DNA of 34,391 nucleotides. Origin: Clostridiaceae bacterium (GTDB taxonomy: Bacteria; Bacillota; Clostridia; DSM-8532). The notes under the pieces are model-generated. The model was not told where the DNA came from. It did not search any database and saw nothing but the letters and a program-made list of their open reading frames with translations. Shown piece by piece: positions 1-9,409 of this stretch. Position numbers and translations under genes: made by a program. Location of the stretch: NCBI GenBank assembly GCA_012520615.1, contig JAAYNX010000219.1:1-34391 (forward strand), in the 5' to 3' direction. The number at the start of each line of letters is the position of its first letter. Within the stretch, counting starts at the first letter, position 1.

Positions 1-61
1 GCTAGATTCAGGTTCTAGTGTCCGCAAGGACGTGCGGGTTCAAATCCCGCCTTTCGCACCA
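1..61 (+). tRNA. tRNA-Leu(CAG), 3' part, cut by window start
   Basis: The first 61 bases fold as the 3' two thirds of a class II tRNA. The anticodon stem CTAGA/TCTAG closes a seven-base loop TTCAGGT, so the anticodon is CAG, reading CUG leucine codons, with G at position 37. A long variable arm (GTCC-GCAA-GGAC), typical of Leu/Ser/Tyr tRNAs, follows. The T arm is GCGGG-TTCAAAT-CCCGC. The acceptor 3' strand ends CTTTCGC-A-CCA, so CCA is genomically encoded. The D arm and 5' acceptor strand lie outside the window. Confidence 0.93.
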
Positions 62-62
62 A

Positions 63-97
63 GGCTTCCAAGGTTTATACCGAGGAAGTCTTTTTTG
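63..97 (+). terminator. Terminator after tRNA-Leu
   Basis: GGCTTCC pairs with GGAAGTC (one G-T pair) across a loop and is followed at once by TTTTTTGTTT. It lies directly downstream of the CCA end and separates the tRNA from the ABC export operon. Confidence 0.75.
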
Positions 98-163
98 TTT
101 GCTCAGCTTACACATAAAAGCTTCTTAAATAAAATAAAAAATCAATTTAAAGCAATTATTTCA

Positions 164-192
164 GACAAACGAAGACAAAAACAGTATATAAT
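164..192 (+). promoter_or_regulatory. Possible promoter of ABC export operon
   Basis: A TATAAT box at 187-192 lies about 50 bases before the adaptor start codon. The matching -35 region (GACAAA, 17 bases upstream) is poor, so only the -10 box is convincing. The rest of 98-245 is AT-rich with no gene. Confidence 0.35.
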
Positions 193-245
193 TAAAGAGC
201 AAACCTAAAGTAGTATTTATTTTCGCCCCTAAGGAGTAATTAAAC

Positions 246-1409
246 ATGAAGAAAAAAAGAAGAGGTATAATTACAGTAATAATTATCGCTATATTTGTCT
301 TAACAATAGTAATTGTAAATAGTCAAAGCAAAGATAAAACTTTAACTGTTAAAACTGTTGAAGTAGTAAAAGGTGACGTGGAAACTATATTATCTACTAA
401 CGCCTTAATACAATCAAAAAAAACAAAAGAATATATGGGTAAGGCACAATACACGGTAGATAGTGTAAATTTTGAAGTAGGTGATAAGGTTAAAGCAGGA
501 GATGTTTTATTAACATATAAAACTAAAGATTACGAAAATGCCGTTCTGCAAGCTCGTATTCAATATGATAACGCACTGCTTAACAAAGCCGAGCTTTTAG
601 AACAAAAGAAAGATATTGAAGACGAAATTAAAAAACTGGATGAAGAGATATTTATACTTGACGGAAGCAGTAACCCTGAAGATATTGCAAAACTTCAAAC
701 TCTAATACAGGCAAGAAAGAACATACAGGAAATAAATGATGAAAAGATAATGCTTATTGATAATTCAATTGAGCTTGCGAAATTGCAGCTAGATACATAT
801 ACCGACACGCTAAACGAAGCATTGGAAGGAATTGTAGCCGAATTTGACGGGGTTGTTACACAAGTTAATGCTACCGAATCCTTGCCATTAAGTATGGCAC
901 AGCCTGCTTTTGTTGTACAACAGCTCGATAACCTAAAAGGAGTTATAAAACTTGGAAAATTTGATGCTGCAAAAATTCAATTAGGGCAAAAGGTCACATT
1001 AAAATACGAGTCATATAAATATGAAGGTACAGTATCGTTTATTGAGCCGGTAGCATCAAAGGATATCACTATGGGCGCAACCGATGCTACCATTGTGGCG
1101 GAAATTGATATAATCAACCCCGATGAACATCTAAAAATCAATTTTGATGTAGATACAGATATATCAGTAGCTAAAGTAACACAGGTTCTGAAACTTCCTA
1201 CCGAGTGCCTGAAATACAGCAAAGACGATACAAGCGTATTTGTGCTTAAAGAAAGCATTGCAGTCTTAACCCCCATAGAAATAGGAATTCAATCAGACAC
1301 AGAAGTAGAAGTAATAAAAGGGCTATCAGAAGGAGATATTGTAATTTCAACACCCGCTGAATATATTACCGATGGAATAGCAGTTATACCGGAAGGTGAT
1401 ATAAAATGA
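246..1409 (+). CDS. HlyD/MacA-type membrane-fusion adaptor of an ABC exporter
   Basis: This 387-residue protein is the periplasmic-adaptor-like subunit of a MacAB/YknXYZ-type exporter. A basic start and one hydrophobic helix (about residues 7-26) anchor it in the membrane. Two lipoyl-like halves (around 70-95, VGDKVKAGD, and around 195-215, FDGVVTQV) flank a long alpha-helical coiled-coil hairpin (about 100-190). A beta-barrel region and C-terminal domain complete the adaptor fold. AAGGAG at 231-236 is well placed for this ATG. Its stop overlaps the ATPase start by four bases, so the two are translationally coupled. The exported substrate cannot be told from sequence; related Gram-positive systems export or protect against peptides, so a peptide is possible. 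Confidence 0.88.
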   Translation: MKKKRRGIITVIIIAIFVLTIVIVNSQSKDKTLTVKTVEVVKGDVETILSTNALIQSKKTKEYMGKAQYTVDSVNFEVGDKVKAGDVLLTYKTKDYENAVLQARIQYDNALLNKAELLEQKKDIEDEIKKLDEEIFILDGSSNPEDIAKLQTLIQARKNIQEINDEKIMLIDNSIELAKLQLDTYTDTLNEALEGIVAEFDGVVTQVNATESLPLSMAQPAFVVQQLDNLKGVIKLGKFDAAKIQLGQKVTLKYESYKYEGTVSFIEPVASKDITMGATDATIVAEIDIINPDEHLKINFDVDTDISVAKVTQVLKLPTECLKYSKDDTSVFVLKESIAVLTPIEIGIQSDTEVEVIKGLSEGDIVISTPAEYITDGIAVIPEGDIK

Positions 1410-2098
1410 TTAAAATAGACAATATTATTAAAACTTATACAACGGGAAAAATTAATTTAACAGCGTTAAAAGGTGTATCATTAAGTGTTAAGCCTGGAGA
1501 GTTTGTCACTATAATGGGGCCTTCCGGATGCGGTAAATCTACGTTAATGAATGTATTAGGCTGTCTTGATAAAATGTCATCAGGTAAGTATGTTCTTAAC
1601 GGTAAGGATATATCGGGATTAGTTGATAATGATCTGGCAGAAATACGATGCAGAGAAATTGGCTTTGTTTTTCAATCTTTTAATCTTCTACCTCGTATGA
1701 GTATTCTTGAAAATGTTGAGCTCCCTATGGTTTACGCGGGGGTGCCTAAAAAAGAAAGAAGAGAAAAGGCTCTGGAGGCATTAAGAAGAGTGGATTTAGC
1801 AGATCGTGTAAAACATCGCCCAAATGAAATATCAGGCGGGCAAAAGCAAAGAGTTGCTATTGCAAGGGCAATTGTAAACAATCCTTCTGTAATTTTAGCC
1901 GATGAACCTACAGGAAATTTGGATACGAAGGTAACCAAAGAAATTATGAAGATTATCCAACAGCTTAATAATGATGGTGCTACTGTTTTATTGGTTACTC
2001 ATGAGCCGGAAGTCGCACAATATTCGAAGCGAATCATACATATGCGAGATGGTGAGATAATTGACGATAATGAGGTTATTGATCGTATAGTTTTTTGA
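1406..2098 (+). CDS. MacB/LolD-family ABC transporter ATP-binding protein
   Basis: This 230-residue cytoplasmic ATPase powers the exporter encoded by its neighbours. Walker A is GPSGCGKST at residues 38-46, the Q-loop lies in [13 protein letters not shown], the ABC signature is SGGQKQR, and Walker B is [12 protein letters not shown] followed by the switch histidine in LLVTHEP. The [20 protein letters not shown] segment is characteristic of the LolD/MacB/FtsE branch. The length is normal for a stand-alone ATPase. Its ATG sits inside the adaptor stop (ATGA overlap) and its end lies just before the permease ribosome binding site, giving a compact three-gene operon. Confidence 0.95.
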   Translation: MIKIDNIIKTYTTGKINLTALKGVSLSVKPGEFVTIMGPSGCGKSTLMNVLGCLDKMSSGKYVLNGKDISGLVDNDLAEIRCREIGFVFQSFNLLPRMSILENVELPMVYAGVPKKERREKALEALRRVDLADRVKHRPNEISGGQKQRVAIARAIVNNPSVILADEPTGNLDTKVTKEIMKIIQQLNNDGATVLLVTHEPEVAQYSKRIIHMRDGEIIDDNEVIDRIVF

Positions 2099-2112
2099 AA
2101 GGGCAAAATTAT

Positions 2113-3324
2113 ATGAATTTATTCGAAAATATAAAAATGGCCATAGATAGTATAATATCTAATAAAATGCGTTCCTTCCTTACAATGCTGGGCATAATAA
2201 TCGGAATCAGCTCAGTAATTGCTATTGTCTCATTGGGTGAGGGTGGGCAAAACACAATAACAGGTGAATTTGAAAAAATTGGTGTAGCTACAATAAAAAT
2301 AACTGTTAAAACAGCTGAGGCCGAAAAAAGCGATTTTATTACCTATAAGGATGTTGGGCAAATAAAAGATAAAATTAGCTATGTAAAATATGCAACTCCT
2401 TATACATATAAACAGGGGACAGCAAACTCTGAAAGAAAATCTAAATCAGCTATGTTTGTTGGCTGCAACGAGGATATGTATTACATTGATAATATAGAGC
2501 TATTATATGGTCGTTTCTTTAACAATATAGAATTTGAGGAAGGTAGAGCAGTGGTCGTAATTGACGAAACCGCTGCAAAGAGCTTTTTTGGAACAATCGA
2601 TGTAGTTGGTAATACCATAAATATTGGGCCAACTACAAGTACGAAAAAAGCAACTATTGTCGGTGTTTTAAAAAGCCAGTTTGGAATGTTTGAAGGTATG
2701 GTGGATGATGACATGCCGGCCTTTATATACGTACCAGGAACATATCTCGATATACTTTATTCAACACAAAGCCAAATAAGTGAAATGTATATAATGGCTG
2801 ATTCGAAAGATAATGCAGAGGCAGCAGGAATATTAGCTAAAAATATGCTTATGAATAGACATGGAAATCGTGACCGAGATCTATACAAAGCTGAAAGTCT
2901 AATGAAGCAATTAGACCAGATAAACACAGTTGTAGGGATTTTTACAGCGTTTATAGCCGCTGTTGCTGCAATTTCTTTGTTAGTGGGCGGGGTAGGTGTT
3001 ATGAATATTATGCTGGTTTCGGTAACTGAGCGAACACGGGAAATTGGCATAAGAAAAGCTATTGGAGCGAAGACCTCAAACATTATGTTTCAATTTCTCA
3101 CCGAATCTGTAATTATTTCTTGTATAGGTGGAATAATCGGTTTAATTTTAGGTGTAAGTGGCGCTTATCTATTAGGCCGGCTTGCCGGTATAACACCTTC
3201 AGTTTCTCCGCAAATAATTATAATATCTATAGGCTTTGCTTCAGCTGTGGGCATCTTTTTTGGCATATATCCTGCAAAGAAAGCCGCAAAACTTGATCCT
3301 ATAGAAGCTTTACGCTACGAATAG
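2113..3324 (+). CDS. MacB-type ABC transporter permease (FtsX domain)
   Basis: The permease subunit has four membrane helices: one near the N terminus (about residues 15-40), a large extracellular MacB core domain (about 45-270), then three helices in the C-terminal FtsX domain. The segment ISLLVGGVGVMNIMLVSVTERTREIGIRKAIGA is the family hallmark, and the protein ends PAKKAAKLDPIEALRYE as is usual. I start it at ATG 2113 (403 residues) rather than the tracked TTG at 2095, because GAAAGGG at 2097-2103 is correctly spaced for 2113, and MNLFENIKMA matches how family members begin. It forms a dimer with the ATPase and adaptor. Confidence 0.93.
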   Translation: MNLFENIKMAIDSIISNKMRSFLTMLGIIIGISSVIAIVSLGEGGQNTITGEFEKIGVATIKITVKTAEAEKSDFITYKDVGQIKDKISYVKYATPYTYKQGTANSERKSKSAMFVGCNEDMYYIDNIELLYGRFFNNIEFEEGRAVVVIDETAAKSFFGTIDVVGNTINIGPTTSTKKATIVGVLKSQFGMFEGMVDDDMPAFIYVPGTYLDILYSTQSQISEMYIMADSKDNAEAAGILAKNMLMNRHGNRDRDLYKAESLMKQLDQINTVVGIFTAFIAAVAAISLLVGGVGVMNIMLVSVTERTREIGIRKAIGAKTSNIMFQFLTESVIISCIGGIIGLILGVSGAYLLGRLAGITPSVSPQIIIISIGFASAVGIFFGIYPAKKAAKLDPIEALRYE

Positions 3325-3344
3325 TAAATATTAAAATAGAATAA

Positions 3345-3384
3345 ACTGTCTCAATCTTTTAATTATGCTTGAGCAGTTTTTTTA
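3345..3384 (+). terminator. Terminator of ABC export operon
   Basis: ACTG-T-CTCAA and TTGAG-CAGT form a stem with a single bulged T around an AT-rich loop, followed by seven T residues. Confidence 0.8.
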
Positions 3385-3417
3385 TTTATTATAATGATTT
3401 TAATAGTATCAAATAAT

Positions 3418-3466
3418 AATGTTATTAACCCTCACAAGAGTATTAATTGTAAGGATTAATAACATT
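3418..3466 (+). promoter_or_regulatory. Inverted repeat upstream of acyl-CoA synthetase
   Basis: AATGTTATTAA (3418-3428) and TTAATAACATT (3456-3466) are a perfect 11-base inverted repeat, and the next bases (CCT/AGG) also pair after one mismatch. The arms enclose 27 bases. It could be an operator or an mRNA hairpin in the leader. The tracked ORF start falls inside it and is not the real start. The rest of 3385-3547 holds only a plausible promoter (TTCAAT, 17 bases, TATATA) around 3486-3514. Confidence 0.45.
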
Positions 3467-3547
3467 AGTCATCATGTACTTTTTTCAATGAAAGTGGTAT
3501 GCTATATATATAATTTCGTCAATATAGTAGAACCCTGGAGGATTCAA

Positions 3548-5401
3548 ATGAGTGAAACTCTAAATTTAATAAAAATTACTGAAGGAAAATCATATTATGA
3601 TGTTCCTAAGATAAATACACTTAAAGAAATGCTTGAAATGTGTGCAAATAAGTACTCTACCAATAGTGCATTTAAGTTTCGTAACGAACCGCGTTTAAAT
3701 ATAATCAATAAAACTTATAGAGAATTTGTTGATGATGTTAATGCCTTAGGTAGTGCTTTATTGAATTTAGGTTTCAAGAATTCCCACATTGCCATAATAG
3801 GTGAAAACCGTTATGAGTGGGTTGTCTCTTATTTAGCTACAATAAATGGGGTAGGAGTGGCTGTTCCTCTTGATAGAATGCTTCCTAAAAATGAAATTGA
3901 ATTAATGCTTGAAAGAGGAGAAGTAGACGTTTTAGTGTATTCTGAGTCTTTTGAGGAAATTGTTAATGATATTTCAAAAAATAATACTAGACTAAAAGCC
4001 ATAATTTGTATGAGCCCGAAAACTAAAAACGACATCAATAATTCGGTTTCCTTTTCTTTCGACCAATTAGTTAAAGAAGGCCAAGAACTTATAAAATCAG
4101 GTTATAACGAGTATATAAATTCAGAACCCGACCCAGATGCGCTAAGTGTTTTATTATTTACTTCAGGCACATCTGCTAGCTCAAAGGCAGTTATGTTGAG
4201 CCATGGCAATATATGCTCAGATATTATGTCTCTTGGTGGAGTTGTCCATTTTGAGCCGGGAGATTCGGTGCTATCTATTCTTCCTTTACATCATACCTTT
4301 GAGAATACTACCGGGCTATTGTTCCCACTATTTTTAGGAATGACAGTTTCGATTTGTGACGGTCTTAAATACCTTTCAAAAAATTTAACAGAATATCAGC
4401 CTGATTGTCTTATAGGAGTTCCCTTAATTTTTGATAAGTTTAAGCGTAAAATTTTAGATGAAATAAAGAAAAAAGATATGGAAAAAAAGATTAATATCCT
4501 TATGAGCATTACTAAATCTCTTTCATATCTTGGCTTGGATATACGCCGAAAGATATTTAAAAAACTATTAGAGCCGTTTGGAGGAAAGCTGAGAGTTATC
4601 GTAACCGGCGGTGCAGCAATGGAGAATGATACTACAAAATTCTATGAGAATATTGGAGTAAAAGTATACCAAGGCTATGGTCTTACCGAAACATCACCAG
4701 TTGTGGCAGGAGGAAACGATCGCGTTCGTAAAACAGGTACTTGTGGCAATCCTTTGCCAGGCGTTAAAATAGCAATTGCAAATCCTGATATCAACGGGTC
4801 AGGCGAACTTGTGATAAAAGGAAATAATGTAATGCTGGGATACTGGAAAAATACAGAAGCGACTAAAGAAGCAATTGTAGACGGTTGGTTTCATACCGGT
4901 GATTTGGGTTCTATTGATAAAAAGGGCCTAATAAAGGTAACTGGGCGAGTTAAAACCATGATTGTATTAAACAACGGTAAAAAGGTCTTTCCGGAAGAAC
5001 TGGAGAATCATATTAATAAAGTACCTTATGTAAAGGAATCTCTGGTATGGGGCGAACCTACAAAGGAAGGTACCGTAGAAATCTGCGCTAAGATAATTCT
5101 GGATAAAGAAAATATTACCGAGGTTGTTCAATCACCTGATGATGAAGGTGCTATTAAAAAGATACTGGATAATGCAATAAAGGAAATCAACAAGCTAATG
5201 CCCGTATATAAAACAATCCGTTATTATGTTTTTGGTTATGAGGAATTAATAAAAACTACAACCATGAAAGTAAAGCGTTACGTGGAAACAGATCAGATGA
5301 GAATCTTATTTAATCACTTGACGACTTCAATTAAAAACGCAGCAGGTAAAAATATAGACAAATTAAAAGAAATGTTTGCAAAAGGAGCTGAAAATTGTTA
5401 A
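3548..5401 (+). CDS. Long-chain acyl-CoA synthetase-like AMP-dependent ligase
   Basis: This member of the ANL adenylating superfamily is expected to activate a fatty acid with ATP and join it to CoA in the cytoplasm. The start is ATG 3548 (617 residues): CTGGAGG at 3535-3541 is correctly spaced, and the 43 extra residues in the track look non-coding. Visible motifs are the phosphate loop TSGTSASSKAV (about 204-214), YQGYGLTETSPV (about 374), the GWFHTGD aspartate (about 448), the hinge TGRVKTMIV, and the C-terminal catalytic lysine in KTTTMKVKRY (about 570). The phosphate loop lacks the usual TGxPKG glycine and proline. Substrate chain length is not visible. It is transcribed alone, between two terminators. 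Confidence 0.88.
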   Translation: MSETLNLIKITEGKSYYDVPKINTLKEMLEMCANKYSTNSAFKFRNEPRLNIINKTYREFVDDVNALGSALLNLGFKNSHIAIIGENRYEWVVSYLATINGVGVAVPLDRMLPKNEIELMLERGEVDVLVYSESFEEIVNDISKNNTRLKAIICMSPKTKNDINNSVSFSFDQLVKEGQELIKSGYNEYINSEPDPDALSVLLFTSGTSASSKAVMLSHGNICSDIMSLGGVVHFEPGDSVLSILPLHHTFENTTGLLFPLFLGMTVSICDGLKYLSKNLTEYQPDCLIGVPLIFDKFKRKILDEIKKKDMEKKINILMSITKSLSYLGLDIRRKIFKKLLEPFGGKLRVIVTGGAAMENDTTKFYENIGVKVYQGYGLTETSPVVAGGNDRVRKTGTCGNPLPGVKIAIANPDINGSGELVIKGNNVMLGYWKNTEATKEAIVDGWFHTGDLGSIDKKGLIKVTGRVKTMIVLNNGKKVFPEELENHINKVPYVKESLVWGEPTKEGTVEICAKIILDKENITEVVQSPDDEGAIKKILDNAIKEINKLMPVYKTIRYYVFGYEELIKTTTMKVKRYVETDQMRILFNHLTTSIKNAAGKNIDKLKEMFAKGAENC

Positions 5402-5410
5402 ATATATTGT

Positions 5411-5448
5411 AAAAAGGGTAGAGGTGTCTATCCTTTTTATTTATTTTT
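5411..5448 (+). terminator. Terminator of acyl-CoA synthetase gene
   Basis: AAAAAGGGTAGA and TCTATCCTTTTT pair fully with one G-T pair around a GGTG loop, and run into a T-rich tract. Confidence 0.85.
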
Positions 5449-5471
5449 ACTAATAATTATTGTAGGATAAC

Positions 5472-5500
5472 TTGTATACAAAAAACAATTGTATTATAAT
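5472..5500 (+). promoter_or_regulatory. Strong housekeeping promoter of pta-ackA
   Basis: TTGTAT (5472-5477), a 17-base spacer and a perfect TATAAT (5495-5500) predict transcription from about 5507. This leaves a 5' leader of nearly 170 bases before pta. Confidence 0.75.
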
Positions 5501-5505
5501 CTTAT

Positions 5506-5588
5506 AGGCATCTTAAATCATTTATACATAACATAATATTTTTTTATTATGTACAATAATGCTTAAACGCTGAATGACTTTGATGCCT
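5506..5588 (+). promoter_or_regulatory. Structured 5' leader of pta-ackA mRNA
   Basis: Starting almost exactly at the predicted +1, AGGCATC (5506-5512) pairs with GATGCCT (5582-5588). TCATT (5518-5522) pairs with AATGA (5573-5577). An inner hairpin ACATAATA-(T)6-TATTATGT lies at 5531-5552. The nested pairing suggests a 5' cap-like stem-loop. It matches no riboswitch I recognise, and no terminator follows it. Confidence 0.45.
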
Positions 5589-5674
5589 TAAGTACTATTG
5601 TCATAATTTATATATATTTTTATTTAACCTTAATGGAATACTTAACAACATAAGCATCGAAAGGAGCAATCTAA

Positions 5675-6673
<999 letters not shown>

Positions 6674-6695
6674 GATTATATAGGGGGATAAGCAC

Positions 6696-7895
6696 ATGAA
6701 AATTCTGGTTGTAAACGCAGGCAGTTCATCATTAAAATATCAATTAATAAGCATGACAGAAGAGGTTGTTTTAGCTAAAGGACTTTGCGATCGTATCGGA
6801 TTGCCCGGTTCACTTATTAAGCATAAAACTTTTGACGATAGAGCAGTCACAAAAGAAATAGAAATGAAAGACCATAAAGATGCGATAGCTTCTCTTATAA
6901 GAGTATTAACCCATGAGCAATGGGGTGTTATAAAAACCCTTGATGAGATCAAGGCAGTTGGTCATAGAGTAGTTCATGGCGGAGAAAAGTTCTTTAAATC
7001 TGTAGTTATAGACGAAGAAGTTATGAAAACACTTGAAGAATGTGTAGAATTAGCTCCGCTACATAATCCTCCAAACATTACAGGTATTAAAGCATGCAAG
7101 CATAACATGCCTAATGTTCCGCAGATAGCCGTGTTTGATACAGCTTTTCATCAGACTATGCCAAAGAAAGCTTTTATTTATGCTCTTCCTTACGAGTATT
7201 ACAAAAAATATAAGCTACGTAAATATGGTTTTCACGGAACCAGCCATAAATATGTTTCTGAACGTGCAGCACACCTGCTTGGCAGACCAACAGATAAGTT
7301 GAAAATAGTCACATGTCATCTGGGTAATGGCTCCAGTATTGCAGCAGTTGATTGCGGCAAGACTGTTGACACTTCCATGGGCTTTACTCCACTGGACGGT
7401 TTGGCTATGGGAACCCGCTGCGGTACTATTGATCCTGCAGTTGTTACTTATATTATGAATAAGGAAGGCCTGACTACTGAACAGATGGATGCTATTATGA
7501 ATAAAGAATCAGGTGTTCTGGCTATTTCCGGAGTAAGCAGTGATTTCAGAGATTTAGACACAGCGGTTGAACAAGGTAACGAAAGAGCAAAACTTGCACT
7601 TGAAGTTTTTGCATATCAGGTTAAAAAGTTTATCGGTTCTTATGCATGTGCTATGGGTGGCTTGGACGCAATAGTATTTACAGCAGGAATTGGCGAGAAT
7701 AATGGTGTAATGCGTACTATGGTATGTGAAGGTCTTGAATTTTTAGGAGTATCAATAGACGAAACTAAAAATAATACAAGAGGAATAGAAATAGATGTAA
7801 GTAAAGATGATGCAAAGGTAAGAGTACTTGTAATTCCTACCAACGAAGAGCTTGCAATAGCCAAAGAAACGAAAAAATTAGTTTGCGAATGTTGA
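6696..7895 (+). CDS. ackA: Acetate kinase
   Basis: AckA transfers the phosphate of acetyl phosphate to ADP, giving acetate and ATP; this is the substrate-level phosphorylation step of fermentative acetate production. The 399-residue protein has the normal length and the ASKHA-fold signatures: [17 protein letters not shown] at the N terminus, VGHRVVHGG, the FHGTSHKYV histidine segment, CHLGNGSS and TAGIGEN. AGGGGG at 6682-6687 serves the ATG. It is the second gene of the pta-ackA operon and is followed by a strong terminator. Confidence 0.98.
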   Translation: MKILVVNAGSSSLKYQLISMTEEVVLAKGLCDRIGLPGSLIKHKTFDDRAVTKEIEMKDHKDAIASLIRVLTHEQWGVIKTLDEIKAVGHRVVHGGEKFFKSVVIDEEVMKTLEECVELAPLHNPPNITGIKACKHNMPNVPQIAVFDTAFHQTMPKKAFIYALPYEYYKKYKLRKYGFHGTSHKYVSERAAHLLGRPTDKLKIVTCHLGNGSSIAAVDCGKTVDTSMGFTPLDGLAMGTRCGTIDPAVVTYIMNKEGLTTEQMDAIMNKESGVLAISGVSSDFRDLDTAVEQGNERAKLALEVFAYQVKKFIGSYACAMGGLDAIVFTAGIGENNGVMRTMVCEGLEFLGVSIDETKNNTRGIEIDVSKDDAKVRVLVIPTNEELAIAKETKKLVCEC

Positions 7896-7923
7896 CAAGG
7901 CTAAATGTAAACTATAAAATTGG

Positions 7924-7952
7924 AAGGTAAAGGGCTAGCCCTTTACCTTTTT
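7924..7952 (+). terminator. Terminator of pta-ackA
   Basis: AAGGTAAAGGGCT and its exact reverse complement form a perfect 26-base palindrome (7924-7949) that runs into six T residues. Confidence 0.92.
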
Positions 7953-8004
7953 TATATGCATATACTTTATTATAAATGGGTTTAGAGCCCCTTTTGGAGG
8001 AAAT

Positions 8005-9354
8005 ATGAAAGTATGTAAATTTGGCGGAACATCAATGGCTACCAGTGAGCAGATAAGAAAAGTCTGTTCTATTATTACAAGTGATAAAGATAGGCGTGTG
8101 GTTGTCGTATCGGCACCAGGAAAACGATTCGATGATGATATCAAGGTAACCGATTTGCTTATTGACTGTGCAAATAAGTATCTATCAAATGGAGATTATA
8201 CTACGGTACTTAATCAGATTATTGATCGGTACGCTGAAATAGCAAAAGATTTAGGTCTTAATGATCATATTATCAAAGACATCGAGAATAATTTAAAAAC
8301 GAGGGTTTCCTTGAGTTATAATTCTGCAGAAAAATTTATGGATCGCATGAAAGCTGCAGGGGAAGATAATGCCGCTCGACTTGTTGCCAATTATATGGAA
8401 AGCCAAGGGATAACCGCCCAGTATATGAATCCAAAAGATGCTGGCTTGTTTTTAAGTGATGAGTATGGAAATGCAAGAGTATTATCTCAATCATTCAAAA
8501 ACCTTGCAAAATTACGAGATATCGAAGGAATCATTATTTTCCCCGGATTTTTTGGTTATTCATTATCCGGCGAAGTTGTAACTTTCCCACGGGGAGGTTC
8601 GGATATTACGGGCTCTATTTTAGCAGCAGCATTAGAGGTTGATGTGTATGAGAATTTTACCGATGTAGACTCTGTATTTGTTGCAAGTCCTAAGCTCATT
8701 AATCATCCGAAGCCAATTTCAGTTCTTACTTACCGTGAGATGCGTGAATTATCATATGCCGGCTTTTCGGTGTTGCATGAAGAAACCTTGGAACCAGTAT
8801 TTCAAAGAGGTGTTCCTGTTAACATCAGGAATACAAATAACCCGGCTTCACCAGGTACCATGATAACCCCAACGCGAGAATTGATAAATTGTCCGATTGC
8901 TGGAATTGCTGGAGATAAGGGCTTTTGCTCCATAAACATAAATAAGTACATGATGAACAGAGAAATTGGATTTGGACGCAAAGTAATGCAAATACTCGAA
9001 GAGGAATGCATTCCTTTTGAGCATATGCCTTCGGGAATTGACGATATTTCAATTATTGTACGCAAAAAATATCTCAATGACGAAAAAAAGAGCCGTATTA
9101 TGGAAAGAATCGCCAAGGAACTACGTGTTGACAGTATAAATCTTGAATATGATTTAGCTTTGGTTATGGTAGTTGGTGAGGGGATGACCTTTACAGTAGG
9201 TGTCTTGAGCCGTATAACAAAAGCCTTGGCAGAAAACAATATCAATATTCGTATGGTAAACCAAGGGTCCTCAGAGGTTAGTATTATGTTTGGTGTTAGC
9301 GAAAAGGATGCCGATAATGCCATAGTAAGTATATATAATGAGTTTTTTAATTAA
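8005..9354 (+). CDS. Aspartate kinase, YclM/AK III type
   Basis: This enzyme phosphorylates aspartate, the first step toward lysine, diaminopimelate, threonine and methionine. The N-terminal kinase domain starts with MKVCKFGGTSMAT, the KFGG nucleotide-binding motif. It contains ASGEDN-like AAGEDNAARL, FPGFFGYS, RGGSDITGSILA and the YENFTDVDSV segment. Two C-terminal ACT domains (about residues 300-449) contain MVVGEGM and NQGSSEVSIMFGV. The sequence follows the B. subtilis YclM type closely in length and motifs, a class inhibited by lysine with threonine; the same control here is inference. TTTTGGAGGA precedes the ATG. It heads the aromatic cluster, 55 bases before aroF with no terminator between. 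Confidence 0.93.
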   Translation: MKVCKFGGTSMATSEQIRKVCSIITSDKDRRVVVVSAPGKRFDDDIKVTDLLIDCANKYLSNGDYTTVLNQIIDRYAEIAKDLGLNDHIIKDIENNLKTRVSLSYNSAEKFMDRMKAAGEDNAARLVANYMESQGITAQYMNPKDAGLFLSDEYGNARVLSQSFKNLAKLRDIEGIIIFPGFFGYSLSGEVVTFPRGGSDITGSILAAALEVDVYENFTDVDSVFVASPKLINHPKPISVLTYREMRELSYAGFSVLHEETLEPVFQRGVPVNIRNTNNPASPGTMITPTRELINCPIAGIAGDKGFCSININKYMMNREIGFGRKVMQILEEECIPFEHMPSGIDDISIIVRKKYLNDEKKSRIMERIAKELRVDSINLEYDLALVMVVGEGMTFTVGVLSRITKALAENNINIRMVNQGSSEVSIMFGVSEKDADNAIVSIYNEFFN

Positions 9355-9409
9355 TAAGTAATATAATAAAAACAGGATATAATTGTAGTATGGTAGGAGA
9401 TGTATTTTT

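Noticed and set aside
3418-3546. N-terminal extension of the acyl-CoA synthetase in the ORF track
   Set aside because: The extra 43 residues have no ribosome binding site, begin inside an inverted repeat, and are followed by CTGGAGG and an ATG in the family position.
5506-5588. Pta leader as a known riboswitch
   Set aside because: I found no conserved core of any riboswitch class I know, and no downstream terminator or sequestered ribosome binding site; only the paired arms are supported.
8802-9323. Minus-strand ORF of 173 residues inside the aspartate kinase gene
   Set aside because: It lies wholly opposite the ACT-domain coding sequence, has a Ser/Ile-rich shadow composition and no ribosome binding site.
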